A DNA stretch of 64,000 nt, taken from the NCBI RefSeq assembly GCF_003149045.1, contig NZ_QGDU01000001.1, positions 190,458 to 254,457 of the forward strand, written 5' to 3'. This stretch comes from Fibrobacter sp. UWR4. GTDB taxonomy: Bacteria; Fibrobacterota; Fibrobacteria; Fibrobacterales; Fibrobacteraceae. The notes under the pieces were generated by a model. That model worked only from the letters and a program-made list of their open reading frames with translations, searched no databases and was not told the DNA's origin. Position 1 is the stretch's first letter; the number at the start of each line of letters is the position of its first letter. This document shows, piece by piece, positions 30,949-39,800 of this stretch. The translations under genes and the position numbers were made by a program.

Positions 30949-32544
30949 TTAGGAATTACTAGCAACCTTCACTGCTTCGATGGTCTTCAGTACGGAGCCG
31001 TCTTCGATTGCCTTCATGGCCATGTCGTAGCCTTCCTTGATGGTGGCGGCCTTCTTGCTAATGTAGAGGGCGGCGCCAGCGTTCAGGGCGCAAGCGTACT
31101 TGATGCCCGGACGGCCCTTGCCGTTCAACATGTCCAGACCCAGCTTGAAGTTTTCTTCGCCGGTGCCACCTGCCAAGTCGTCTTCATCCACAGCGGGGAT
31201 GCCGAAGTCCTTGGGGTCGATGCGGTAAGTCTTGTACACGCCATCTTCCAGAATTTCTGCGATGGTGGTGGGGACGCAGGGAGAAATTTCATCGTAGCCG
31301 TCGTCGCTCAAGGCTACCATGACACGCTTTGCACCCAGGGCATGTGCTGCCTTGGTAAAGGGTTCCAGCACAGCTTCGCTGTAAACGCCCATGCAAAGGT
31401 ACTTGGCTTCTGCCGGGTTGGTGAGAGGTCCGATGAGGTTCATGATGGTCTTGATGCCAAGGCACTGGCGGACAGGACCTGCGAAACGCATGGCGCTGTG
31501 ATAGACGGGAGCCATGAGGAAGGCGAAGCCGGTCTTCTGCAGAACTTCTGCAGCCTTTTCCGGAGTCATGTCCAGCTTGAAGCCTGCGGCGGTGTAGAAG
31601 TTTGCTGCACCGGACTTGCTGGAAACGGCGCGGTTGCCGTGCTTTGCAATCTTACAACCGCAGGTTGCTGCGATAAGGCCAGACATGGAGCTCACATTGA
31701 AGCTGCCCTTGCCGTCGCCACCGGTACCCACGATGTCGGTGAGCTCGTCGCCAGCAATGGGGAACTTGCGCTTCTTACGGCTGAGCACTGCGGCGCAGCC
31801 TGCGATTTCGTCGGCCACGGGACCCTTGCAGGAAAGGCCAGTAAGGATAGCAGCCATCTGGCGTTCGTCCATGATGCCGTCGGTCAGGTCGTCCATGAAC
31901 ATTTCAGCAGTTTCGCGAGTCAGGTCCTTGCCAACCATGAGGGTGTTCAGGATGCCGCGAACGTCCAGAGGTTCGCGACGGTAGTTGAGGAATGCCTTGA
32001 AGAATTCGGCTTCCTTGCCGCTGGCGATGGATTCCGGGTGGAACTGTACGCCTTCGATATCCATGGTCTTGTGACGGATGCCCATGATGTCGCCGTCGTC
32101 GGCGCGGGCGGTCACTTCGAATTCCGGCGGGAGGGTAGATTCGTCGATAACCAGGCTGTGGTAGCGGGTGAAGGGGTTCTTCTTGCCGATGGTGCGGAAG
32201 AGGCCGCGGCCGTCGGTGTTGATTTCTTCGACGATGCCGTGCTTGATGAACTTTGCGCCTACGATCTTTGCGCCGAAGGCGTAACCGATGGCCTGGTGAC
32301 CAAGGCACACGCCCAGAATGGGGAGCTTGCCTGCGAAGTGCTTGATGGCTTCAACAGAAATGCCTGCGTCTTCGGGGCGGCCGGGGCCCGGGCTTACAAT
32401 GAGGCGGCTGGGGTTCAGTACTTCGATGTCAGCGATGGTGCATTCCTTGCTGCGGAGCACGCGGATTTCTTCGTTGGTGATCTTGGCCAGAGCCTGGTAA
32501 ACGTTATAAGTGAAAGAATCGTAGTTGTCAATTAAAACGATCAT
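30949..32544 (-). CDS. trpGD: Anthranilate synthase amidotransferase / anthranilate phosphoribosyltransferase fusion
   Basis: The 531-residue fusion supplies ammonia to TrpE and transfers anthranilate to PRPP. TrpG (about 1-195) has the nucleophile in LGVCLGHQ (Cys80) and the His-Glu pair in QFHPES (His169, Glu171). TrpD (about 197-531) has the PRPP loop GTGGDGKGSFN (273-283), a KHGNRAVSSKSGAAN block and GPLTNPA. The ATG at 32544, with AGGA 6 nt upstream, gives the usual MIVLIDNYDSFTYN start. It follows trpE by about 166 bp containing GC-rich repeats, and should be transcribed from the attenuated trpE promoter. Confidence 0.96.
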   Translation of the reverse strand: MIVLIDNYDSFTYNVYQALAKITNEEIRVLRSKECTIADIEVLNPSRLIVSPGPGRPEDAGISVEAIKHFAGKLPILGVCLGHQAIGYAFGAKIVGAKFIKHGIVEEINTDGRGLFRTIGKKNPFTRYHSLVIDESTLPPEFEVTARADDGDIMGIRHKTMDIEGVQFHPESIASGKEAEFFKAFLNYRREPLDVRGILNTLMVGKDLTRETAEMFMDDLTDGIMDERQMAAILTGLSCKGPVADEIAGCAAVLSRKKRKFPIAGDELTDIVGTGGDGKGSFNVSSMSGLIAATCGCKIAKHGNRAVSSKSGAANFYTAAGFKLDMTPEKAAEVLQKTGFAFLMAPVYHSAMRFAGPVRQCLGIKTIMNLIGPLTNPAEAKYLCMGVYSEAVLEPFTKAAHALGAKRVMVALSDDGYDEISPCVPTTIAEILEDGVYKTYRIDPKDFGIPAVDEDDLAGGTGEENFKLGLDMLNGKGRPGIKYACALNAGAALYISKKAATIKEGYDMAMKAIEDGSVLKTIEAVKVASNS

Positions 32545-32710
32545 GATAAATCCTTTAGGTTCGAGGTTTGAGGTCGTTCGCCCCACAAGGGGGCTCTCTT
32601 TGAGGGCGGCCTTCGGCCTTTGAGTTTTAAGTTACGCGGCGTAGCCGCCATTATCTAGCTCAAAGCGCCTTCGGCGCGACCTCGTAGCTGAAAGCGTAGC
32701 GACCTCGCGC
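32545..32710. repeat. GC-rich repeats between trpE and trpGD
   Basis: Includes AGGTTCGAGGTTTGAGGTCG (32556), GGCGGCCTTCGGCCTTTGAG and CGCCTTCGGCGCGACCTCG near 32668, several with TTCG loops. No gene was found. They could affect readthrough from trpE to trpGD. Confidence 0.5.
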
Positions 32711-34123
32711 CTACTTGCTTCCTTCCAGGACTGCGCGGACAGCGCCCAGCTTTTCGTTAGTTTCTTCAAATTCGCGTTCTGCGTTGGAGGCGGCCACAAT
32801 GCCACCACCAGCCTGCAGGCTAATCTTCTTGCCCTGCTTGAGGCAGCAACGGATAGAAATGCAGAAGTCCAGGTCGCCATCGGATTCGATGTAGCCCACG
32901 GCGCCAGCGTAGAAACGGCGCTTGACCTTTTCCAGGCCAGAAAGGATTTCGATGGCGCTGATCTTGGGAGCGCCGCTCACCGTACCTGCGGGGAAACTGG
33001 AACGGAGCACTTCGATAGACTTCTTGAGGGGGCTGACCTTGCCTTGGACGTCGGAAACCAGGTGGATCACATGGCTGTACTTTTCGCATTCCATGTACTT
33101 TACGGTGTCAACAGTGCCGGCGGAGCAGACGCGGCCCAGGTCGTTACGAGCCAAGTCAACCAGCATCAGGTGTTCTGCGCGTTCCTTGGGGTCGGCCTTC
33201 AGTTCCTTCATCAATTCTTCATCTTCCAGGTCGTTCTTGCCGCGGCGGCGGGTACCTGCGATGGGGTGGATGGTGGCAATACCGTCACGGACGCGTACCA
33301 AGCTTTCTGGAGATGCGCCAATGAACTGGTGGGTACCGTAATCCAGGTAGAACATGTACGGAGACGGGTTCACGGAACGGAGACGGCGGTAAATGTCCAG
33401 AGCCTCGATGTCGCTTTCGAACTGGATGCGGCGAGAAGGCACGGCCTGGACGATGTCGCCGGCCACGATGTGCTTCTGAAGTTCCACCACCTTGGCGGAG
33501 TATTCTTCCTTGGACTTGGAAAGATCGGTAACGGTAACGCCCTTGGCCACTTCCTGTTCCGGAGCCAGGTAGCTGAAGTCCATGTCGGCCAGACGCTTCT
33601 TCACGTTGTTGATGGCGGCCGGCAGGTCAATCTGGTGTTCTTCATAGTTCAGAGCGAACAGGTGAAGCTTTTCGGTGTAGTGGTCGAACACGATGTAGAT
33701 GTGGCCCACCATGAATTCAGCTTCAGGAATGTTCAGTTCATCCACCTGGGGTGCCAGGTGAATGGTATCGCAGCGTGCGCAGAATTCGTAACCCAGGTAG
33801 CCCACGCCAGAGGAGGGAATGGGAATCTGGTTAGGAGGCACGGTGTTTTCTGCAGAAATCTTCAGGAGGGCATCCAGGATATCGCCTTCGCCTTCCTTGA
33901 GGAATTCCTTTTCCTGACCGTCAACCACGATGGTCACGTTCTTTTCGTTCTGGCGAAGACGGAAACCTTCGTCCACCATGAGGGTGGAATAGCGGCTCTT
34001 GCCATGGGCAAAGCTTGCGGATTCAAAGATTGCCTTTGCACCCAGTTTCTTACCCAGGGAGAAAGGTGTATAACGTTCGCCGGGGAGGGCAACGTAGATG
34101 CTATCGGTACGAGGTTCTGTCAT
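32711..34123 (-). CDS. trpE: Anthranilate synthase component I
   Basis: The 470-residue enzyme makes anthranilate from chorismate with ammonia from TrpG. Conserved chorismate-binding blocks are visible: VQAVPSRR, GASPESLVR, HPIAGTRRRG, LVDLARNDLGRV, FPAGTVSGAPK and LQAGGGIVAAS. An N-terminal IFESA (about residues 33-37) lies where the feedback-binding LLES motif is found in other TrpE, so tryptophan inhibition is plausible. It is the first gene of the trpE-GD block and is preceded by a leader with a Trp attenuator; about 165 nt separate the attenuator U-tract from the start. Confidence 0.97.
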   Translation of the reverse strand: MTEPRTDSIYVALPGERYTPFSLGKKLGAKAIFESASFAHGKSRYSTLMVDEGFRLRQNEKNVTIVVDGQEKEFLKEGEGDILDALLKISAENTVPPNQIPIPSSGVGYLGYEFCARCDTIHLAPQVDELNIPEAEFMVGHIYIVFDHYTEKLHLFALNYEEHQIDLPAAINNVKKRLADMDFSYLAPEQEVAKGVTVTDLSKSKEEYSAKVVELQKHIVAGDIVQAVPSRRIQFESDIEALDIYRRLRSVNPSPYMFYLDYGTHQFIGASPESLVRVRDGIATIHPIAGTRRRGKNDLEDEELMKELKADPKERAEHLMLVDLARNDLGRVCSAGTVDTVKYMECEKYSHVIHLVSDVQGKVSPLKKSIEVLRSSFPAGTVSGAPKISAIEILSGLEKVKRRFYAGAVGYIESDGDLDFCISIRCCLKQGKKISLQAGGGIVAASNAEREFEETNEKLGAVRAVLEGSK

Positions 34124-34299
34124 TTTTCAATCCTCTGTTTTTCTTCGTCACCCTGAGTGAAACGAAGGGTCCAGTGCGGAATGGATTCTTCGCTGCGCTC
34201 AGAATGACGCTTTTACTTCTAAAAAATAGCTTTTCAGGCGCTGGCTTACTGGCGGCACGGATCGCGTTCACCGTCCTGGAGGATTTCAAATGTAAGGGG

Positions 34300-34331
34300 A
34301 AAAATAAAAGCCTCCAGGGAGTCTGGAAGCC
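34300..34331 (-). terminator. Trp attenuator terminator hairpin (segments 3:4) before trpE
   Basis: Minus strand GGCTTCCAG, loop ACTCC, CTGGAGGC then TTTTATTTTT, identical to the trpB copy. The competing antiterminator is GAGTCTGG (about 34361-34368) with CCAGACTC in the 5' arm (8 bp). The protecting hairpin CAGACTC / GAGTCTG (7 bp, perfect here) begins directly after the tandem Trp codons. Confidence 0.9.
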
Positions 34332-34373
34332 TTTGCCTTGATTAAATATACGTGCAAAAAACCAGACTCAATG

Positions 34374-34433
34374 TTAGAGTCTGCGCCACCATCGGCCATC
34401 AAAGTTCTTGCAAAGTACATTAATCATCTTCAT
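34374..34433 (-). CDS. trpL: trp leader peptide upstream of trpE, tandem Trp codons
   Basis: A 19-residue peptide MKMINVLCKNFDGRWWRRL with adjacent UGG codons at positions 15 and 16, followed in the RNA by the 1:2, 2:3 and 3:4 pairings of a classical attenuator. Compared with the trpB copy, codons for Asn5, Val6 and Asp12 differ only synonymously, and Glu9/Lys9 and Gly18/Arg18 differ. The spacing of Trp codons to segment 1 is the same in both. The ATG is about 7 nt past the -10-like box. Confidence 0.92.
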   Translation of the reverse strand: MKMINVLCKNFDGRWWRRL

Positions 34434-34440
34434 GTGCAAA

Positions 34441-34469
34441 AATTTATGAATATCCCTACGGATTGGCAA
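34441..34469 (-). promoter_or_regulatory. Promoter of the trpE-GD transcript
   Basis: TTGCCA (34469-34464), 17-bp spacer, TAAATT (34446-34441) on the minus strand. Boxes and spacing match the trpB promoter although half of the spacer differs, which supports function. Confidence 0.72.
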
Positions 34470-34510
34470 GGGAAAATGCCCGAATTAAATAAAAAATTTC
34501 ATTTCAAATA

Positions 34511-34541
34511 AAACGAAGCCCCTTGGAGAACCAAGAGGCTT
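34511..34541 (-). terminator. Intrinsic terminator of the nuo operon
   Basis: Minus strand AAGCCTCTTGG, loop TTCT, CCAAGGGGCTT (one wobble) followed by CGTTTTATTT, 25 bp past the nuoN stop and just before the trpE promoter. Confidence 0.88.
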
Positions 34542-34566
34542 ATATTTTTTACGAATTTCGTAATTA

Positions 34567-36003
34567 CTAGAACGTGAATCCCGTGAACACGTTATTGCTC
34601 AGGAACGGCAGAACCCCAAGTAAAAGGGTCGCAACCATCAGGGCGATAATTGCAAAACGCTGGCGCTTGACCATGCGGATGGGGGATAGTTCTCCTTCTG
34701 CATCGTCTGTCCATGCGCTCTTGATGACTTGCAAGTAGTAGTAAAGAGCCAGGACGTTGTTCAGTACGGCAAATGCAACCACGAAGTAGTGGCCGGTAGA
34801 TGCCCCGCTGAAGAACAGGTGGAACTTACCGAAGAAACCTGCAAGAGGCGGAATGCCGGCAAGGCTGAACATGGCCGCTGCAAGAGCTACGGCAAGTAGG
34901 GTGTTCTGTTTAGAGAGACCGCGGAGAGAATCAAAACTTTCTTCGCGATAGTGACCGATGACGCCGAAGACAAAGAAGGCCAGGTAGTTTGCTACTGCAT
35001 AGACGAAGATGTAGTAGACAATGGCTGTCTTGGTCATTTCCTCAGGACCAAGCAGGGCAATCATGATGTAGCCTGCCTGAGCGATGGAACTGTATGCCAT
35101 AAAGCGGCGGAGTCTGCTCTGCTTCAGTGCGCCCAGGTTTCCCACAAAGAGAGTGACGCAGGCGAGAAGCGCGATGAGAGGTGCTACCTGTTCCTGGATT
35201 GCTGCCAGAGGGCCGTAAATCAGCACCACCAGGAATGCGATTGCTGTTGCCTTGGAGGTTACGGACAGAACGGCGGTCACAGGGGACGGTGCGCCTTCGT
35301 AAACATCCGGAGCCCAGGTGTAGAAGGGGAACAGGGTCAGCTTGAAACCAATTCCGCAGAAGATGAACAGAATTGCAATCCACAGCAGGGGATTGGTACC
35401 GGCGCTGACGGCGGCAAGAATCTGGTCAAAATGGATTGAACCGGCAAAACCGTACAGATAGCTGAAACCGAACAATTCAAATGCGGTTGCTACAGAACCC
35501 ATCAGGATGTATTTGGTGGCTGCCTCGGATCCGTACTGATCCTTCTTGTTCCAGGCGGTCAAGGCGTACATGGGGATGGTCGCCATTTCAAGACCCAGGA
35601 AGAGGGTCAGCATGTCACAGGCGGATACCACGATAAAGCCGCCGAAGGTGGCGAACATCAATGTTCCCACGAATTCAGCGAGATGCATCATGGCGGGCTT
35701 GCCGTCGGCACCATGGTTGAAATAATCCTTGGCAAGCCAGGTCCCAAGAATAGCACTCAGAACGAACACTTCACGCATCAGCACACCGAAGTCGTCCACT
35801 CGCCAGTTGCTCAGGAAATAAGAACCCGAGTTGTTTGTCAGAGGAATCAAATTCAGCAGGATGAAGGTTGCCACCAGGCCCAGGTTGGCGAGGCGCCAGG
35901 GAATGGATGATGATTTCTTGCAAACCAGTCGGGCTCCGATCACCAGGATGGGGAGCACCAGCAGGAGAACGTCGGGAATCAGATAATTGGGAAGAGTATA
36001 CAT
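34567..36003 (-). CDS. nuoN: NADH-quinone oxidoreductase subunit N
   Basis: The 478-residue antiporter-like subunit has about 14 predicted membrane helices, with LFLGLEMATIPMYAL (the conserved transmembrane Glu), a Lys in GIGFKLTLFPFYTWAPDVYEGAP and a second Lys near SVTSKATAIAF. These form the proton path of complex I. It is the last gene of the nuo set, 1 bp after nuoM, and is followed by a terminator. Confidence 0.95.
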   Translation of the reverse strand: MYTLPNYLIPDVLLLVLPILVIGARLVCKKSSSIPWRLANLGLVATFILLNLIPLTNNSGSYFLSNWRVDDFGVLMREVFVLSAILGTWLAKDYFNHGADGKPAMMHLAEFVGTLMFATFGGFIVVSACDMLTLFLGLEMATIPMYALTAWNKKDQYGSEAATKYILMGSVATAFELFGFSYLYGFAGSIHFDQILAAVSAGTNPLLWIAILFIFCGIGFKLTLFPFYTWAPDVYEGAPSPVTAVLSVTSKATAIAFLVVLIYGPLAAIQEQVAPLIALLACVTLFVGNLGALKQSRLRRFMAYSSIAQAGYIMIALLGPEEMTKTAIVYYIFVYAVANYLAFFVFGVIGHYREESFDSLRGLSKQNTLLAVALAAAMFSLAGIPPLAGFFGKFHLFFSGASTGHYFVVAFAVLNNVLALYYYLQVIKSAWTDDAEGELSPIRMVKRQRFAIIALMVATLLLGVLPFLSNNVFTGFTF

Positions 36004-36004
36004 G

Positions 36005-37534
36005 TTAACCTCCTACCACGGGTGCAGCCGCTTGGGAAATTTTTGCGAAGATCGGTGCGATGCTCTGGTCCAGCAGGTCGCAAATCCAACCCGGGAAAAT
36101 ACCGATGAGCAGCAGGCACAAGACGAGAACCACAACCACCAACTTTTCACGGAAACAGCCGTCGGTCAAGGTTTCGTACTTGGCCGGCATATTGCCGTGA
36201 AGCATGCGGTTTGCGGTCTGCAGAATGTAGACTGCGGTGGTGGTGATGGAAAGAATGGCAAGAATGGTCACGATGCGGGTGACGGTATCTTCCTGCTGGA
36301 AGGCGCCGATAAAGATGTTGCTTTCTGCAACGAAACCGCTGAAGCCTGGCAGACCGAGACCTGCAAAACCTGCAATCACGAAACCTACGCCCAGGAAGGG
36401 AATCTTTCTCATGATGCCGCCCATCTGAGTGATGTCACGGGTATGGGTACGTTCGTAAATCATACCGATGGTTGCAAAGAACAGGCCTGTCAGGAAACCA
36501 TGGGAAATCATCTGGAGGGAAGCGCCGCGAAGACCCACCGGAGTGAGGGCAGCAAGACCTAGGAAGATAAGGCCCAGATGGCTAATGGAGCTGTATGCGG
36601 TAATGTACTTCAGATCCTTATGACGCAGGGCAATGAAAGGTCCGAGTACCACGTTAAAGATCAGGAGCAGGACCACATAGGGAAGCCAGATCTTTGCAGC
36701 CTCAGGCATGAGGAAAAGTGCAATGCGGAGACATCCGTATGCGCCCATCTTCATCATAACGCCTGCTGCCAGCATGGAAACTGCAGTAGGAGCGGAGGCG
36801 TGACCATCGGGACTCCAGAAATGGAACGGGAAAAGGGAGGAACTGACTGCAAAACCCATGAACAGCAGGGGGAATGCCCACATCTGGAAATCCATGGGAA
36901 GAGTCACCTTGGAAAGTTCAACGATGCTCCAACTGTTTACACCACCTTCGAAGTAAATTCCAAAGAGAGTGGCGAGAATCATGGAAGAGCCGAATGCCAG
37001 GGTAAGGGTCAATTTCTTACCACCATAGTCCTTACGTCCGGAACCATAGCAGGCAATCATCAGGTACATGCACAGGGCTTCCATTTCGTAGAACACGAAG
37101 AACAAAACCAAGTCCATGCTCATGAACACGCCGTAGACGCTGGTTGCGAGCAGTTGGATCAAGGCGAAGAATACCTTCTGGTTTCCCTTGATGTTATAGC
37201 TGACTAGGATACCGCCCCATACGATTACGGCGGTGAGCAACAGCAGGAATATGTTCAAACCGTCTGCGCCCACGATATAGTGGACGTTGAAGGCGTTGAG
37301 CCAGGGTATGTCCGTGAAGAATCGGAGCAGCAGAGGTGCTGCGGATTCGTGTGCCGGAGTGCCGCTAATGGTGTACAGATGATAGGCCAGATAGCCTACC
37401 AGCGCAAGCACCAGGGTTCCAGAAAAAGTATGGATGGCTTTCAGTACGTTTGTCTTGGAACCGGGAACCGGAATGCAGACAAGTACGGTAAGAATTGGGA
37501 TGAGCCAAATCAGGTTAAAAAGTAAAGTTTCCAT
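36005..37534 (-). CDS. nuoM: NADH-quinone oxidoreductase subunit M
   Basis: The 509-residue antiporter-like subunit carries FVFYEMEALCMYLMI (conserved Glu), FPFHFWSPDGHASAPTAVSMLAAGVMMKMGAYG and ITAYSSISHLG, all standard for NuoM. It works as one of three proton-pumping units in the membrane arm. It lies 15 bp downstream of nuoL and its stop is 1 bp from the nuoN start. Confidence 0.95.
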   Translation of the reverse strand: METLLFNLIWLIPILTVLVCIPVPGSKTNVLKAIHTFSGTLVLALVGYLAYHLYTISGTPAHESAAPLLLRFFTDIPWLNAFNVHYIVGADGLNIFLLLLTAVIVWGGILVSYNIKGNQKVFFALIQLLATSVYGVFMSMDLVLFFVFYEMEALCMYLMIACYGSGRKDYGGKKLTLTLAFGSSMILATLFGIYFEGGVNSWSIVELSKVTLPMDFQMWAFPLLFMGFAVSSSLFPFHFWSPDGHASAPTAVSMLAAGVMMKMGAYGCLRIALFLMPEAAKIWLPYVVLLLIFNVVLGPFIALRHKDLKYITAYSSISHLGLIFLGLAALTPVGLRGASLQMISHGFLTGLFFATIGMIYERTHTRDITQMGGIMRKIPFLGVGFVIAGFAGLGLPGFSGFVAESNIFIGAFQQEDTVTRIVTILAILSITTTAVYILQTANRMLHGNMPAKYETLTDGCFREKLVVVVLVLCLLLIGIFPGWICDLLDQSIAPIFAKISQAAAPVVGG

Positions 37535-37549
37535 ATTGTAACCTATAAC

Positions 37550-39502
37550 CTAAAAGGGAAGATGCCCGATGAAACGCCACAGGATGACGCCGACGATCAG
37601 CGTTCCCAGATAGAATGTCAGGTGACCACCCTGAGCTGCGCGAACGAGTGCTCCCAGGCGATGGACGAACCATACAGCAAATGCGACAACGCCTTCAACA
37701 ATATAGTCCTGGATGAAACGGGCTGCACGAGCGATTCCGCCAATAAGGAACTGACGGACCACGCAGTAGTACATTTCATCGAAGTAGAACTTGTGGTAGA
37801 TGGTCTTGTAGATTCCACCACGATTTACGTCATCCAGGGCGCGTTCAACATTTGCCTTGGGGCTTGCGTAAAGGAACCATGCTATCAGCAATGCGATAAC
37901 AGCGGCTCCGATAGCTACGAATGGAATCCAGTGAGCTTCCGGTACCAGCATCAGCTGGGGAACGCGAATCTTGCCCGGAACAAAGAAATTTTCAAAGAGT
38001 CCCTTTGTTGCAATACCGCTGAATAGCACGGGAACAGCAAGAATGGCAATGGGAAGGGTCATGGCGAAGTCTTCATGGACATGACCTTCTGCGACCGCAT
38101 GGCAACGGGGTTTTCCGTGAAATGCCAGGAAGAACAGGCGGAACATGTAGAAGGTTGTTAGGCCGCTGGTAAGGAGTGCCAAAACGAATACAACGTAATG
38201 CTGACCCTGGAATGCTGCCAGGATGATTTCGTCCTTGGAGAAGAATCCGGAGAAGGGCGGAATACCGGAAATTGCCAGGATGGAAATCAATGCGCAAACG
38301 TAAGTAATCGGCATCTTCTTGCGGAGACCACCCATAGCGTCCAGGTCATTGGTATGAACCTGATGAATCAAGCTGCCTGCAATAAGGAACAGACTGCACT
38401 TGAAGAAGGCATGAGTAAAGATGTGGAAGGTAGATGCGGTCCAGCCTGTGGTGATCACGACATCGCCGATCTTGCAGGTTCCAAGGGCGAACATCATGTA
38501 TCCCAACTGGGAAAGAGTTGAGTAGGCGAGGATGCGCTTGATATCCTTCTGTGTGCAGGCGATAACGGCTGCAAATACCATCGTGAATGCGCCAACCCAC
38601 ATGATGAGAGTCAGGGTGTTGCCACAGACAGCAAAGAAGGGGAACAGACGGGCTACCAGGTATACGCCAGCCACCACCATGGTTGCACTATGGATGATAG
38701 AGGAAACCGGGGTCGGACCTTCCATGGCGTTGGGGAGCCAGATGTGCATGGGGAACATGGCGGACTTGCCCCAGCCACCGGTGAAAATCAGCACGGCGCC
38801 GATGGTGAGGGCTGTGGCCTTGCTTACTTCCATAATGCCAAGGTTAATGGTCTGGTTGGCGAACATGCCCAGCGTGATTCCGTTCAGGTTGCCAAAGTCG
38901 AAAGTCTGTACCACGTAGCTGACAAGGACGATACCCAACAGGAAGAAACTGTCGGCAAAGCGGGTCAAGATGAAAGCCTGCTTGGAAGCGCTTACTGCGG
39001 AAGGCTTATGGTACCAGAAGCCGATGAGCAGGTAGCTGGATACACCCACCAGTTCCCAGAAGATGAACATCTGGAAAAGGTTTGTTGCAGCCACAAGGCC
39101 AAGCATGCTGAAACTGAAGAGGGACAGCAGTGCGAAGAATCGACCTTCTGCACGGTCGCCTCGCATGTAGCCCACGCTGTAGATGTTCACCATGAAGGCG
39201 ATGAAGGTTACAACTACCAGCATCATGATGGACAGCGGATCCACCAAAAGGCCGATATTTGCCACAAAGCTTTCGGCAAACTTCAGGAAGGGAACTTCAA
39301 AGGCAATCACCTTCTGAGGGGCTGTGCCAGAGGTGAAGTAACCTACGGCAAGAGCCAAGGCAGATGCAAAAGCAACGCCGTTGAGAATGATTGCCAAAGC
39401 GGCTGCGCCCTTTGCGGAACGCTTTCCCAGGAAAAGCCCGTTGATGAGAAATGTCAGAAGGGGCATGAGGAAAATAAGATAGCTGATGGATATGTTAGTC
39501 AT
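37550..39502 (-). CDS. nuoL: NADH-quinone oxidoreductase subunit L
   Basis: The 650-residue distal antiporter-like subunit shows FWELVGVSSYLLIGFWYHKPSA, the MFPMHIWLPNAMEGPTPVSSIIHSATMVVAGVYL block and ILAYSTLSQLGYMMFALG. The C-terminal part (about 540-650) holds the lateral helix and final membrane segment. The start overlaps nuoK by 8 bp. Confidence 0.96.
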   Translation of the reverse strand: MTNISISYLIFLMPLLTFLINGLFLGKRSAKGAAALAIILNGVAFASALALAVGYFTSGTAPQKVIAFEVPFLKFAESFVANIGLLVDPLSIMMLVVVTFIAFMVNIYSVGYMRGDRAEGRFFALLSLFSFSMLGLVAATNLFQMFIFWELVGVSSYLLIGFWYHKPSAVSASKQAFILTRFADSFFLLGIVLVSYVVQTFDFGNLNGITLGMFANQTINLGIMEVSKATALTIGAVLIFTGGWGKSAMFPMHIWLPNAMEGPTPVSSIIHSATMVVAGVYLVARLFPFFAVCGNTLTLIMWVGAFTMVFAAVIACTQKDIKRILAYSTLSQLGYMMFALGTCKIGDVVITTGWTASTFHIFTHAFFKCSLFLIAGSLIHQVHTNDLDAMGGLRKKMPITYVCALISILAISGIPPFSGFFSKDEIILAAFQGQHYVVFVLALLTSGLTTFYMFRLFFLAFHGKPRCHAVAEGHVHEDFAMTLPIAILAVPVLFSGIATKGLFENFFVPGKIRVPQLMLVPEAHWIPFVAIGAAVIALLIAWFLYASPKANVERALDDVNRGGIYKTIYHKFYFDEMYYCVVRQFLIGGIARAARFIQDYIVEGVVAFAVWFVHRLGALVRAAQGGHLTFYLGTLIVGVILWRFIGHLPF

Positions 39503-39800
39503 GGAGATCCCTCAACTGTTCTACGTCAAGGCTCTTGTGACGGCGATACATGCTCACGATAATAGCGAGAGCGATAGCCATTTCACAGGCGGTGACTGCA
39601 ATGACGAAAGCGCTGAAAATACTACCGGAAGTAGAATCGCCGGGAGTAAAGTAGGCAAATGCAATGAAATTGATGTTCGCTGCGTTCAGCATCAGTTCCA
39701 TGGAAATCAGCATGCCCACCAAATGGCGGCGCTGTATAAGTCCCCATACGCCAATGCCAAAAAGCAGGAATGCCAGGATAAGGCAGTTCAATAATGTCAT
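39495..39800 (-). CDS. nuoK: NADH-quinone oxidoreductase subunit K
   Basis: The 101-residue, three-helix subunit has GLIQRRHLVGMLISMELMLNAANINFIAF (the conserved membrane Glu) and AFVIAVTACEMAIALAIIVSMYRR (the second Glu). It overlaps nuoJ by 4 bp and nuoL by 8 bp, indicating translational coupling. Confidence 0.95.
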   Translation of the reverse strand: MTLLNCLILAFLLFGIGVWGLIQRRHLVGMLISMELMLNAANINFIAFAYFTPGDSTSGSIFSAFVIAVTACEMAIALAIIVSMYRRHKSLDVEQLRDLHD

